Of a DNA stretch of 64,000 nt, positions 15,901 through 22,992 are shown piece by piece. The notes beneath the pieces are model-generated. The model did no database searches, was not told the origin of the DNA, and was given only the letters and a program-made list of their open reading frames with translations. The translations under genes were made by a program, and so were the position numbers. The DNA is from an uncultured Candidatus Saccharibacteria bacterium (GTDB taxonomy: Bacteria > Patescibacteriota > Saccharimonadia > Saccharimonadales > Saccharimonadaceae): positions 124,001-188,000 of the forward strand of contig CALLZM010000006.1 of NCBI GenBank assembly GCA_937858705.1, in the 5' to 3' direction. The first letter of the stretch is position 1; every line of letters begins with the position of its first letter.

Positions 15901-16497
15901 GAACGCCTCGCGGCAATGGCTGGATCGATCGCGGGTCGCTGGCACATGGAATCGCACATTAAGCTGTGGAAACGCATGGGCGAATTACAGTCTATAGCCA
16001 TGGCAGAACTGAGCGCAGCAGAAGCCAGCGGCGACAGAGATGCTATCGAGCGTGCCAATGCGAAGGTCTCGAAGATGAAAGACATGCAGCAACAAGTTAT
16101 GGCCGACAAGAAAAAGATACCATTCGGCATTGGCGATGTCGATCAGGGTCAAGCTACTGTGGGTACCTACACTGGCAATATATTTGAATCAGCCCGCAAG
16201 CGCATCATGGAAAACCTGGCTACCGAAACGCTGGCCACCATGGACCCAGATGATATGAGGCTCCTTATGGAAATGGCCAGTGCCGACAAGCTCAATAGTA
16301 CTGAGCTCAACAAGATAAAGACTGTATACAACGAGTGGAAGAACGATCCTATGCTGAAGTCTAAGCTGAAAGATAAGCATCGCAAGCTGCTTGATCCTAT
16401 CGAGAGGCATGCTGAAACTGGCATAGTGGATTACCCGGATGATAGAAAGGATTACTTTAACTATATTAAAGACATGGTAAAAAATCCTGAGCCATAG
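12991..16497 (+). CDS. VirB6/TrbL-like polytopic T4SS protein with about 700-residue charged C-terminal region
   Basis: A 1168-residue protein. Residues 1-42 form a signal peptide (FISVLAIVFLMVTFATIL ... AYA). An exposed domain to about residue 150 is followed by a polytopic core (about 185-460) with VIVFLIVIYSQMTG, ILPKLIIAVILVNVSYIICA and LAIDISNMLGHSI, blocks that recur in the paralogue at 24447 and resemble VirB6/TrbL channel proteins. From about 465 to the end the protein is hydrophilic, helical and rich in Ala, Glu, Lys and Arg (coiled coil or scaffold, probably cytoplasmic). It stands opposite the six-gene pilin cluster and likely forms the inner-membrane channel or a specialised variant. 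The function of the C-terminal part is unknown. Confidence 0.82.
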   Translation: MWVTKTISASRVAFRRFISVLAIVFLMVTFATILQSSTAYAADASWEGQSLQYEGNTFSKIENTGLPAADVSGNTPFAWIDQRATPNEAHIIFVPGTGDEPFTATSGTLKVFTHAPPSTFTATSASPTTVTIVRSLTNESPTDAPSCSGSFSSLAWILCPVSNGIAEFVDMVYSLIRDFLEVNNLSMSTSQDNAMHSIWSLMRTIANVVFVIVFLIVIYSQMTGGAGAGDKSILSNYAAKRILPKLIIAVILVNVSYIICALAIDISNMLGHSIKVIFDNIRDNYIVHMSGLDITWGNLTTYILSGGVATGGIVAYLNLSVATGGGIGALGYLLLGVLIPVAISLMVAFIVLFARQALITVMVLLAPLAFVAMVLPSTNQLYVKWQKSFISLLVFFPLFALLFGGSQLAGSIIMTTSGGKIHLLIMGLAVQMVPLFVTPWMLKFSNGLLGDIAKMVNSSSSGIKKAGKSWAKDRQDYHSSQARARTAARLQKAEDAYQAGQQGKMKTAWDRRVGLGRTAYNRDQAKRTREYRRKDSEELTQNIANLRQQRENAGEDARNNPLPLVGKPLRTAGDWTNKKLGGDTPEKRHARHELTHTLQKKAEGYKNLDHAEHEEHWEKFLNSGYNGAGATATEKEAHKYRDMLTRERQAKGVGDLYKEKMAGQDDETLQSFIHGNSGLKKVIKDTTKHKKTAETYKNIVQKEADTAWEELSATDDTYKSLRLSEAAATDSHRRATAEWNKIVEDVRLKGSSSVHTIAAPGTDALTQLRMTDAAKVVQAQTELAIVNEKAISDLKASHESRAESRYITSSEGQFFSRTAQAYKDALASEQAKETALVQEWRTKKGAEDLVGEEAAIAERLREADIVKRTYARRNEQASDITSQEYAQLVKDDAIIPDGTETIATVAGGIAGRAGVSQAKATAHQTVVSAANKAIEAEKTLMSQVKEQEILGETVDGEKGLGNPNVLDEPTERLAAMAGSIAGRWHMESHIKLWKRMGELQSIAMAELSAAEASGDRDAIERANAKVSKMKDMQQQVMADKKKIPFGIGDVDQGQATVGTYTGNIFESARKRIMENLATETLATMDPDDMRLLMEMASADKLNSTELNKIKTVYNEWKNDPMLKSKLKDKHRKLLDPIERHAETGIVDYPDDRKDYFNYIKDMVKNPEP

Positions 16498-16568
16498 GGC
16501 TGGCTAGATTATATCTAATATAAGAAAAAGAATAACCCATAATGATTTAAGTGGAAAGGAAAGTTATC

Positions 16569-17111
16569 ATGGCATCAGATTACGAAAGAAAGATACAAGC
16601 ACTCATTCCAGGCTTGCAAAGAGAGCAAGTCGAAAAGGCTACAACACAAAGGCTCAGGTAAATCGAAGAAGCTCGTCGAAAGGCAGAAGAAGAGCAACTA
16701 ACAAGAACAGTCCATGAAATGGGGATGGAAGTAGTGGCTCTACTACAAAAATATCGCGTTCCAAGCTATCCAATATTTAAAACTCTGTATCCGAATCCGA
16801 AAAATTACGATAAAAAACTTGTCGATACCAAAAAAACCGCATGGCCAGTATATAGTATTTATCATCCCGGAGACACCGATTTTTATCCATATACAACTTC
16901 ACACGGCATTTCTAGCGAAGGCCACCTCATTAACGAGCCTACGATTGGCACCACCACAGTAGGGGGAAGATCTGTAAGATATATCAGTCAAGGCAGTCGT
17001 CAAATAGGTCCTCACTATGGTCTCGATATTATAAAAGGGGACGACTTCAAGCGAGGCATAGCATCGCTCATATCAGGGGGCGGGCCGTACGAGCGCCAGG
17101 AAAAATGGTAG
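16569..17111 (+). pseudogene. Unknown gene interrupted by an in-frame TAA at codon 31
   Basis: A good ribosome-binding site (AAGGAAAG) precedes the ATG at 16569. The frame runs 30 codons to TAA (16659-16661) and then stays open for another 149 codons to 17111 in the same phase. The residues on both sides form one charged helix (QREQVEKATTQRLR, stop, IEEARRKAEEEQLTR), as expected for a single base change such as CAA to TAA. The rest has no recognised family (conserved-looking VYSIYHPGDTDFYPYTTSHG). Restart is possible at the ATG at 16719. It lies 71 bp after the VirB6-like gene and may be its partner. A sequencing error or a natural truncation are both possible. Confidence 0.55.
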
Positions 17112-17140
17112 CCAATAATTACACCAACAAGCATAAACCG

Positions 17141-17238
17141 TTATATTGAGGGGGTGTGAAGCCACAGTTTTACAAACTGCGGAATCAAACCCTTACAATT
17201 TGCGGGGTGAAATCTTTACAAAGTGCGGGGTAAGGAGT
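17141..17238 (+). repeat. 23-bp tandem repeats overlapping the promoter of the 17250 ATPase
   Basis: Three units start at 17169, 17192 and 17215 (exact 23-bp period), with a diverged fourth near 17141. Shared core: TTACAA, then TGCGG, then a run toward AA. The third unit contains the -35 box. Two helical turns per unit would put bound protein on one DNA face. Confidence 0.75.
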
Positions 17239-17243
17239 AAACT
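17215..17243 (+). promoter_or_regulatory. Leaderless promoter of the 17250 ATPase
   Basis: TTTACA (17215-17220), 17-bp spacer, TAAACT (17238-17243), ATG six bases later at 17250. The -35 is the beginning of the third tandem unit, so a protein bound to the repeats would block or recruit polymerase. Confidence 0.6.
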
Positions 17244-17249
17244 GTAAGC

Positions 17250-18506
17250 ATGAGATATATCAAACGGATCAGTGATACAGAGCTCGAAAACCGATTGTCG
17301 CGCAGTGGCGCGGTGCTTATTGAAGGGCCAAAGGCATGCGGCAAAACGGAACTTGCCAAGCAGGCCACTAAGAGTGAGATCAATATCGACACTGACAAAA
17401 GCGTCTCGACGGCCATGCAGTTCGACCCAAATATTTTGCTAAAAGGCGAAACACCACGCCTCCTCGACGAGTGGCAGGCGCAGCCAAAATTGTGGAATTA
17501 TGTGCGCCACAGTGTCGACGACCGAAAGTCGACCGGGTTGTATATCCTCACTGGTTCGGCAAATCCTATCGATGACATCAGCCAGCACTCTGGGGCGGGG
17601 CGGTTTTCAAAGATGCGCATGCGCACGCTGTCGTGGCAGGAGTCGGGCTGGTCGGATGGGACGGTGTCAATGAAGGACATACTGGATGGCACAGTGATAC
17701 AGCCGCAATCCGTCGTTGACATTAGTCTCGAAGATATCGCGCTGAGGATTTGTCGTGGTGGTTGGCCACAGCCGTTGGCATATGAATTTTCTGATGAGAA
17801 TGCAGTACTATATACCCGCGACTATGTGAGTGCACTCACCGATGTTGATATTAGCCGCGTACCTGATGCACCGCGACATAACCCGGTGTTAGTACGGCGC
17901 TGTTTACGGTCAATTGCGCGCAATATATCGACCGAGGTGTCGATTAGTACCATCCAGAAAGACATGGAATATGACGGTGGTGAAGCTGTCGACCGCGACA
18001 CGATAGCATCATATCTCAACACGCTGAGCCGACTATTTATACTGGAAGATTTGCCGGCATGGAGCGCCAACATCCGCTCGTCTGTGCCACTGCGTAAGTC
18101 GCCGAAACGGCACTTCGTTGACCCGTCGATTGCTACGGGAGTTTTGGCTATTGGTCCCGATGCTCTTATGGGCGACTTGCGGTACACCGGGTTCTTGTTT
18201 GAGTCGGAGGTTATCCGCGACCTGAGGATATATGCCGAGGCGCATGACGCAAAAGTGTATTTTTACCGTGATGCGTCGGGCCGAGAGGTTGATGCAATTG
18301 TCGAAAAGAGCAATGGTGAATTTGCAGCATTTGAGGTCAAGCTAGGGTTTGAAGCAGCAGATGAAGCGGCGGGTAGTCTGCTCGAGTTCTCGGAGTTGTT
18401 GGTTGGCAAAAAGCCCACATCGCTCAATGTCATCACCGGCAATGGGTTCGCACACACGCGGGACGATGGTGTGAATGTTATTCCGTTGGCGGCACTAGGA
18501 GCGTAA
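17250..18506 (+). CDS. AAA_14/DUF4143-type ATPase (module A)
   Basis: A 418-residue member of the large, poorly understood AAA-14 plus DUF4143 family. Walker A is GPKACGKT (26-33); the Walker B equivalent is PRLLDEWQ (D73-E74); the central winged-helix-like region is followed by a C-terminal half with the nuclease-like triad REVDAIV ... AAFEVKLG, the D/E-x(n)-ExK arrangement of DUF4143. Close in design to the gene at 50027-51292 (same YIKR start, KACGKTE, LxDEWQ). Function unknown; such proteins are highly multiplied in CPR, archaea and Bacteroidetes. It is monocistronic, leaderless, and preceded by three 23-bp tandem repeats, suggesting self-control. Confidence 0.88.
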   Translation: MRYIKRISDTELENRLSRSGAVLIEGPKACGKTELAKQATKSEINIDTDKSVSTAMQFDPNILLKGETPRLLDEWQAQPKLWNYVRHSVDDRKSTGLYILTGSANPIDDISQHSGAGRFSKMRMRTLSWQESGWSDGTVSMKDILDGTVIQPQSVVDISLEDIALRICRGGWPQPLAYEFSDENAVLYTRDYVSALTDVDISRVPDAPRHNPVLVRRCLRSIARNISTEVSISTIQKDMEYDGGEAVDRDTIASYLNTLSRLFILEDLPAWSANIRSSVPLRKSPKRHFVDPSIATGVLAIGPDALMGDLRYTGFLFESEVIRDLRIYAEAHDAKVYFYRDASGREVDAIVEKSNGEFAAFEVKLGFEAADEAAGSLLEFSELLVGKKPTSLNVITGNGFAHTRDDGVNVIPLAALGA

Positions 18507-18545
18507 TTATGGCGCGGGTATAGAATAGAGAGGTTTATAAGCCTC

Positions 18546-18574
18546 TTGCAAAATTGTAAAAAGTGTGCTATGAT
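18546..18574 (+). promoter_or_regulatory. Promoter of the MFS gene
   Basis: TTGCAA (18546-18551), 17-bp spacer, TATGAT (18569-18574); leader of about 22 nt before the ATG at 18603. Confidence 0.5.
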
Positions 18575-18602
18575 ACAATCATAAACCTTATTTAACACAC
18601 AC

Positions 18603-19817
18603 ATGTTCAAACAATTCATCAACAACATACAGGCACGACACTTTTGGCGACACGCCAATTTCTCTGAGGTAGGGCAGCTCTACGCTGCTCGGCTGATGCG
18701 CACTATTGCCATCAACCTTGGTGCCGCTTTTATGTCGGTATACATGCTGAAAATGGGGTATTCGGTGTTCAGCGTGTCTATTTTTTGGGCGTGTTATTTC
18801 GGTACGAAGGCGCTGATTGTCCTCCCTATGGCGCAACTCATCGCTAATATTGGTCCCAAAAAAGCCATTATCATCTCGAACTTTCTCTATATTCCGTCCA
18901 TGGTAGCCTTTGTATTCTTGCCCCAGCTTGGTGTGATGGGGCTTGTTATTAGCGTTCTATTTCAATCTACCTCAACCGCGCTCTATGACACTGGCTACCT
19001 GATAGGATTCTCCCGCCTCAGTCGAACAGCAAAGGTCGGGAAAGAAGTGGCGCTCATCAATATCACCGAAAAACTTGCCAAGGGTATCAGCCCGCTCATT
19101 GGTGGTATTTTGGCCATGTTCTTTCAGCCGCAAGCCTCAATCATTGTATCCATTGCGTTCTTCGTGTTTGCTGCATGGCCGCTATTTCACACTGTTGACT
19201 CTATGACAACAGGCTTCAAACTGGCACCAAAAGGTTTTCCATGGCGCTACTCTTTGCGAAGCCTGCTCATACAGGTGCCTCTAGGTTTTGACTTTTATGC
19301 CTCGGGGAGTGCATGGTCTCTTTTCCTCGCTAGTATCATATTTACTGCCAATAGCAACCAAATATACGCCGAATTGGGCGGGCTGGCTTCCATCATACTC
19401 TTGGTCTCCCTTGTTGCAGCACATGCCTATGGCAAACTTATCGACAAAAAAGCTGGCGGGCAACTGCTGCTATGGACAGCTATCGGTGGTGCGCTTACCA
19501 ATATCGCACGAGCCGTCACTCGTACGCCCATCATGGCCGTTAGCACCAACGCCGCCAATGAAGTGATGACGACTGGCTACTCTATGGCCTACATGCGCGG
19601 CATGTTCGATGTGGCAAATAGCGTGGGCTACCGAGTGTTCTACATTGGTATGTCGCAATGCATGTCATACTTCGGCTCTACCATCGCCGCACTGGCGCTG
19701 GCGCTCATCGTATTGCTATTCGATACCACAAATGGCTTTACAGTATTTTACCTCATTACCGGTGTAGCGGTCGCAGCTGTGGCTTTGGCGAGGTTTCGGA
19801 TATATAGGGTGGCGTAG
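18603..19817 (+). CDS. Major facilitator superfamily transporter
   Basis: A 404-residue protein with about 11-12 hydrophobic helices and the MFS loop between helices 2 and 3 (LIANIGPKKAIIISNFLY). LARFRIYRVA closes it. Helix 1 is preceded by a cytoplasmic tail of about 30 residues. Secondary transporters of this kind move small solutes or drugs using an ion gradient. The substrate cannot be inferred, and neighbours (an ATPase module upstream, a convergent Nudix gene downstream 5 bp away) give no help. The start is the first ATG after the promoter at 18546. Confidence 0.88.
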   Translation: MFKQFINNIQARHFWRHANFSEVGQLYAARLMRTIAINLGAAFMSVYMLKMGYSVFSVSIFWACYFGTKALIVLPMAQLIANIGPKKAIIISNFLYIPSMVAFVFLPQLGVMGLVISVLFQSTSTALYDTGYLIGFSRLSRTAKVGKEVALINITEKLAKGISPLIGGILAMFFQPQASIIVSIAFFVFAAWPLFHTVDSMTTGFKLAPKGFPWRYSLRSLLIQVPLGFDFYASGSAWSLFLASIIFTANSNQIYAELGGLASIILLVSLVAAHAYGKLIDKKAGGQLLLWTAIGGALTNIARAVTRTPIMAVSTNAANEVMTTGYSMAYMRGMFDVANSVGYRVFYIGMSQCMSYFGSTIAALALALIVLLFDTTNGFTVFYLITGVAVAAVALARFRIYRVA

Positions 19818-19822
19818 GGATT

Positions 19823-20239
19823 TTATCGCTGCGCGGTAGCGTATTGTTTTAATGAAGGGGTACATTCATCGAGATTGAGATTGGCGGGATCAATCCAGAA
19901 TGCCTCAGGGGTTTCCGAGGAAGTAACCGGTGTGACATCTTGCGTAGCTTGGCACTCAAAAAAGAGATATAGCTTGGCTTTGTCCTTCGCAATTGCACTC
20001 GACTCAAGCCAACGACCAACGGTGACGGTGACGCCCGTTTCCTCTTCGACTTCACGGATAAGATTCTCTTCAATCGTATCATTTTGTAGGCCACTATTTT
20101 CGGTCACTTCGACCGTACCACCAGGAATGGCCAACATTCCCGGAAATGTCTCTTCATCTAGCGCGCGGCGAATAACAAGGAGCTCGCCCTTGCTATTAAA
20201 TACAAACCCGCTGACAATCACTTTAAATTCGTTGATCAT
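19823..20239 (-). CDS. Nudix hydrolase with an insertion in the Nudix box
   Basis: A 138-residue protein with the Nudix fold: GKLLVIRR-type strand (GELLVIRRALDEETFPG), then LAIPGGTVEV and LIREVEEETGV. In the usual box the two halves are closer; here about eight residues (TENSGLQN) are inserted between GGTVE and the REVEEETG helix, which keeps the metal-binding glutamates. Nudix enzymes hydrolyse nucleoside diphosphates linked to another group, often to sanitise nucleotides. It is the last gene of the operon with a deoxynucleoside-kinase-like and an oxidoreductase gene, 12 bp from the former, which fits a role in nucleotide or nucleotide-sugar metabolism. Confidence 0.88.
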   Translation of the reverse strand: MINEFKVIVSGFVFNSKGELLVIRRALDEETFPGMLAIPGGTVEVTENSGLQNDTIEENLIREVEEETGVTVTVGRWLESSAIAKDKAKLYLFFECQATQDVTPVTSSETPEAFWIDPANLNLDECTPSLKQYATAQR

Positions 20240-20251
20240 AGCATTCTCCTC

Positions 20252-20926
20252 TTATATAACTTTTTTGCGTACTATATCTAGTATAATGGAATCAATTTCC
20301 TCTGCAACTTTCCCCGCAGGTGCATTAGCATCGATCTCTGTCGCTACACCAACTCCAAGTGATCCATAGGCTTCGTAGGCATCATTGAAATATGGATTTG
20401 AAGTAATAATATTATTTTCCCTAAATTTATATTTTGGATCACTGGGATCAAGTCGCGCTAAAAGAACTTCCGTTGATGCTGCCATATATATCGTAACATC
20501 TGGCCATAACTTTCGCACATAGTCCGGATTGCCATACATAGTAGCAACGCCGACTGGCAGTCCCTCTTTCAGTGTCATCTGAGCGCGACTAATTCCTGCT
20601 CTATCAAAAAGGAAAACTCTACCACCCACCGAAGGCTTACTGAACCAAGCTGCAGCTTCCGCCAATAGTCTACAGGCACCTTTGCGCCAAGCTTCATAAG
20701 GGTTTGCATGACCGGCTTCAAATTGCTTAAAATTTTGCCACCACTCCGACACCGGATCTCCCTCCATACTTCCAGTGCCAGGGCGGGTTCCATCACCCCG
20801 CAAGATAACAGGAGCGTATCCTTCGCCCATCAACTTCTCGTAAAGTATATCCAATTGCGTACCCTTGCCGACACGGTGATTGCCGTCAAGAGCAATAATC
20901 GGTGGTCGCCTAGACATATTAGTCAT
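20252..20926 (-). CDS. Thymidylate-kinase-like P-loop kinase
   Basis: A 224-residue P-loop protein: IALDGNHRVGKGTQ at the N-terminus (GKGT at 20-23), a DRAGISRAQM segment corresponding to the DRY/DRx lid-adjacent motif of dTMP kinases, and a VTIYMAASTEVLLARL strand as in the family. True Tmk has about 205-215 residues and a DE(Y/F)xxS motif that is only partly kept here, so it could be a relative with another nucleotide substrate. It overlaps the upstream oxidoreductase gene by 8 bp (20919-20926) and is therefore translationally coupled to it. Confidence 0.8.
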   Translation of the reverse strand: MTNMSRRPPIIALDGNHRVGKGTQLDILYEKLMGEGYAPVILRGDGTRPGTGSMEGDPVSEWWQNFKQFEAGHANPYEAWRKGACRLLAEAAAWFSKPSVGGRVFLFDRAGISRAQMTLKEGLPVGVATMYGNPDYVRKLWPDVTIYMAASTEVLLARLDPSDPKYKFRENNIITSNPYFNDAYEAYGSLGVGVATEIDANAPAGKVAEEIDSIILDIVRKKVI

Positions 20927-22316
20927 TTCTCAATACTCCCGTCACTTCGGCCTCTTCGTGCATACTTTTAGCAATCGCAGCCAATATGGTATTTGTGCGT
21001 ATATGCGAGCGTATACCAGACTGCGAAGGAACATTGTGGAGAAAATCCGTCACGAGCTGATGGCGGGCGTATTCATTTTGCCCTATATCATTCATCGCTC
21101 CATCATCTTGCTCAAGTTGTTCAAGCGTTATTATCTCGAACGGTTTACCGCCCATCAAGTCACTATTCCTGTAAATATGAATGTCAAAATGCTCAAGCCC
21201 ACCGCACTCGGTCAAGTTAGGCTGACTAACATCGTGTACTTCGGTAGATTGATACGAATGCACCTGGATATTCATGAGTGGTCCAATCTGGATATTGACG
21301 CGTTCGTGGCGTAGTCTGCCGTTACCTTTGTATAGATCTTCTTTTGCCTCACCCCATGCTCGTCGCGAAAATCCGGTATGCAGCAAGTTTATGGCTACTG
21401 TCGTCATCGCGCGTCCATCTCGTCGTAGCTGCAAAAGTGAGTAGCTATCAATCTCACCAAAGCCTTTTTCAGGAAAGACATATTCATTATCAATATCGAA
21501 CATCCGCTTGTAAAACCTATCCGGCACTTGTGCTTTGAAGCTGTGTATTGTATTCGCGTACGAATGAACGCGATAATCATCGTACTGGTAGCGTTCTGTC
21601 AAAAAACATAGCAGGTCTACAAAATGATAACCCGAATGCAGTAATTTACCGTAGCCATTCGCATATGGGTGGTTGTCTAGGCGAGGAATCTCATCTGGAA
21701 AATCCCATCGACCATCAGAGTGGTAGATATCAATAAAGTGCGGCTGAATACCATACTCTTCGGACACTCCATCTATTAAACTTTTGACATATTGGTAGCC
21801 AAGATGTCGTCGCCTTTGACACTGCACCACAATATTATCACCAGTGTCGTGGCGCAGGAGATCACCAAGATCATCAACAATTTGCTGAGCATTTCCAACA
21901 GATAGGTCCTTGGGTGCAGAAAGTGGTTTATCGATAAGCACTTTGATGCCTCGCTCTAGGCAGAGCCTGGCATACGGTATGTGTATTTCCGGCGGAGTTG
22001 ACACTATGCCCCCACCAATCATGAGCTCTTCAAGTAAGGTGTTCAACTCATGGTGTTCTTGATCAGAAAACGCGATATAGGGATGCGTAGCATTCACGAA
22101 AAAGAGGCGGGTATCATGCCATCCATGCTTGGCTGCCATTGCTTCAATAACTTTTCGTGACGACTCGATATCTACAATAAGCTTTGGTTGGATATTGTGT
22201 CGGACAAAGTAGCCGACATAAATGCGCTTTGCGTGTGGGCCGCACCCAAAGAGTGCAATATTTTGTATGGGGTCTTTTTTAGCTAGTAGGGGGGGGGGGT
22301 AGGGCTCTGTATTCAT
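20919..22316 (-). CDS. Gfo/Idh/MocA-like oxidoreductase with a poly-C tract near its start
   Basis: A 465-residue protein. An N-terminal Rossmann motif NIALFGCGPHAKRIY (G24, G26) and the family Lys motif KVLIDKPLSAP (about residue 134) identify the NAD(P)-dependent Gfo/Idh/MocA group, here longer than the usual 330-390. Substrate unknown; sugars or nucleotide sugars are typical. The ATG at 22316 follows TGC-TATAAT (22323-22328) by 6 nt, so the mRNA is leaderless. Codons 6-10 are written with 11 consecutive C (22289-22299); gain or loss of one base would bring an early stop, making it a plausible phase-variable switch for the whole operon with the kinase and Nudix genes. Confidence 0.82.
   Translation of the reverse strand: MNTEPYPPPLLAKKDPIQNIALFGCGPHAKRIYVGYFVRHNIQPKLIVDIESSRKVIEAMAAKHGWHDTRLFFVNATHPYIAFSDQEHHELNTLLEELMIGGGIVSTPPEIHIPYARLCLERGIKVLIDKPLSAPKDLSVGNAQQIVDDLGDLLRHDTGDNIVVQCQRRRHLGYQYVKSLIDGVSEEYGIQPHFIDIYHSDGRWDFPDEIPRLDNHPYANGYGKLLHSGYHFVDLLCFLTERYQYDDYRVHSYANTIHSFKAQVPDRFYKRMFDIDNEYVFPEKGFGEIDSYSLLQLRRDGRAMTTVAINLLHTGFSRRAWGEAKEDLYKGNGRLRHERVNIQIGPLMNIQVHSYQSTEVHDVSQPNLTECGGLEHFDIHIYRNSDLMGGKPFEIITLEQLEQDDGAMNDIGQNEYARHQLVTDFLHNVPSQSGIRSHIRTNTILAAIAKSMHEEAEVTGVLRND
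22289..22299 (-). repeat. 11-nt homopolymer (C on the coding strand) inside the oxidoreductase gene
   Basis: The tract encodes Tyr-Pro-Pro-Pro-Leu, 6-11 codons after the start. One extra C places a TAA three codons downstream. Homopolymers of this length are the classical substrate of slipped-strand phase variation. Confidence 0.8.
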
Positions 22317-22401
22317 TGAGGCATTATAGCATAATGGATCTTTGTTGTCAATGCATACTCTAAAATTCCAGGAATCTCCTTCCATCCAAAAAGCCTCAAT
22401 A

Positions 22402-22515
22402 ATGCTAGAATTAAAGAAAGGCCAAAATAGCGAAATATTTTATGAGGAAATTGAATATGGATATGGGCGGCGTCTAGGCTTAAAAATCCGGCAGTGGCAC
22501 ACCAGTCTTTTTTGA
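22402..22515 (+). CDS. Possible micro-ORF or gene remnant
   Basis: A 37-codon frame (MLELKKGQNSEIFYEEIEYG ... WHTSLF) with protein-like composition in an otherwise gene-free gap of about 215 bp. No ribosome-binding site and no convincing promoter is seen, so a decayed fragment of a larger gene is as likely as an active microprotein. Confidence 0.25.
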   Translation: MLELKKGQNSEIFYEEIEYGYGRRLGLKIRQWHTSLF

Positions 22516-22531
22516 CACTTTTTTGGCCCAT

Positions 22532-22729
22532 TCAACGAAGGTAAGCAAATTGTGCGTCGCGAGCAGCTTGTTCGACTTCTTCGGCATCGAGGCGACCTAC
22601 GAAATGGTCGATAGTATTAGTGAGTGAGTCGAGGCTCGATTGTGATGCTGTGTCGTCAAGTTTACTATTTACTTCGCTAAAGAAGTCTTCTATGTATTTA
22701 ACCAATTGCGTAAATTGATCATCATTCAT
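22532..22729 (-). CDS. Small coiled-coil hypothetical protein
   Basis: A 65-residue acidic helical protein (MNDDQFTQLVKYIEDFF, later DHFVGRLDAEEVEQAARD) with heptad-like spacing of hydrophobics. It resembles in style the short single-helix proteins common in CPR genomes that begin with MxDxQFxxLxxYI, but I cannot name a family. No membrane segment or signal. A stand-alone gene between the oxidoreductase operon and a set of micro-ORFs. Function unknown. Confidence 0.6.
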   Translation of the reverse strand: MNDDQFTQLVKYIEDFFSEVNSKLDDTASQSSLDSLTNTIDHFVGRLDAEEVEQAARDAQFAYLR

Positions 22730-22812
22730 GTTTCTATTTTAGCATTCATCGATATAGCGGTAAATACAAAATAGCCCACCCTGGCTTTATCATCGTGATA
22801 CGATTAGGGCAT

Positions 22813-22935
22813 ATGGATGATACGAATAAGCTCTCACCTTATCGGTTTTTTATAGGGGTAATAAAGGTTCATGGGATTGCCTGTAACCCAGAAGTCAAGT
22901 GCAATATCGGAATTGAATTCCGATATTGCACTTGA
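22813..22935 (+). CDS. Possible leaderless micro-ORF ending in the long palindrome
   Basis: A 40-codon frame (MDDTNKLSPYRFFIGVIKVH ... FRYCT) whose ATG lies 8 nt after TGA-TACGAT (22799-22804), an extended -10-like box. The last 14 codons are the 43-bp palindrome at 22894-22936. The coding call is tentative; the palindrome may be the functional part. Confidence 0.25.
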   Translation: MDDTNKLSPYRFFIGVIKVHGIACNPEVKCNIGIEFRYCT

Positions 22936-22936
22936 C
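22894..22936. repeat. Perfect 21-bp-arm palindrome with one-base centre
   Basis: GTCAAGTGCAATATCGGAAT(T) at 22894-22914, a single G at 22915, and the exact reverse complement at 22916-22936. There is no following T-run, so it is not a standard terminator. It is not a dif-like site (those have about 11-bp imperfect arms and a 6-bp centre). Confidence 0.9.
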
Positions 22937-22992
22937 CAGTTGGTCATTCGAATTGCTCGCGCGCAGAATTATGCCTCTTCTTCAGCAAGTCT

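Noticed and set aside
17141-17238. Possible CRISPR array
   Set aside because: Units are contiguous and imperfect, with no unique spacers of constant length and no cas genes in the window. The same applies to 40105-40203 and 51307-51375.
18540-18580. Apparent similarity of the MFS promoter region to the repeats of ATPase A (TTGCAAAATTGTAA versus the complement of TTACAATTTGCGG)
   Set aside because: Only about 12 of 15 positions agree and no periodic units are seen; chance is a sufficient explanation without a statistical test.
22313-22531. Minus-strand frame of 72 codons between the small coiled-coil gene and the oxidoreductase
   Set aside because: It covers the leaderless promoter of the oxidoreductase and has no start signals; the plus-strand frame at 22402 looks slightly more protein-like, yet weak itself.
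22894-22936. XerCD dif site
   Set aside because: A perfect 21-bp-arm palindrome with a one-base centre does not have the 11-6-11 layout of dif.
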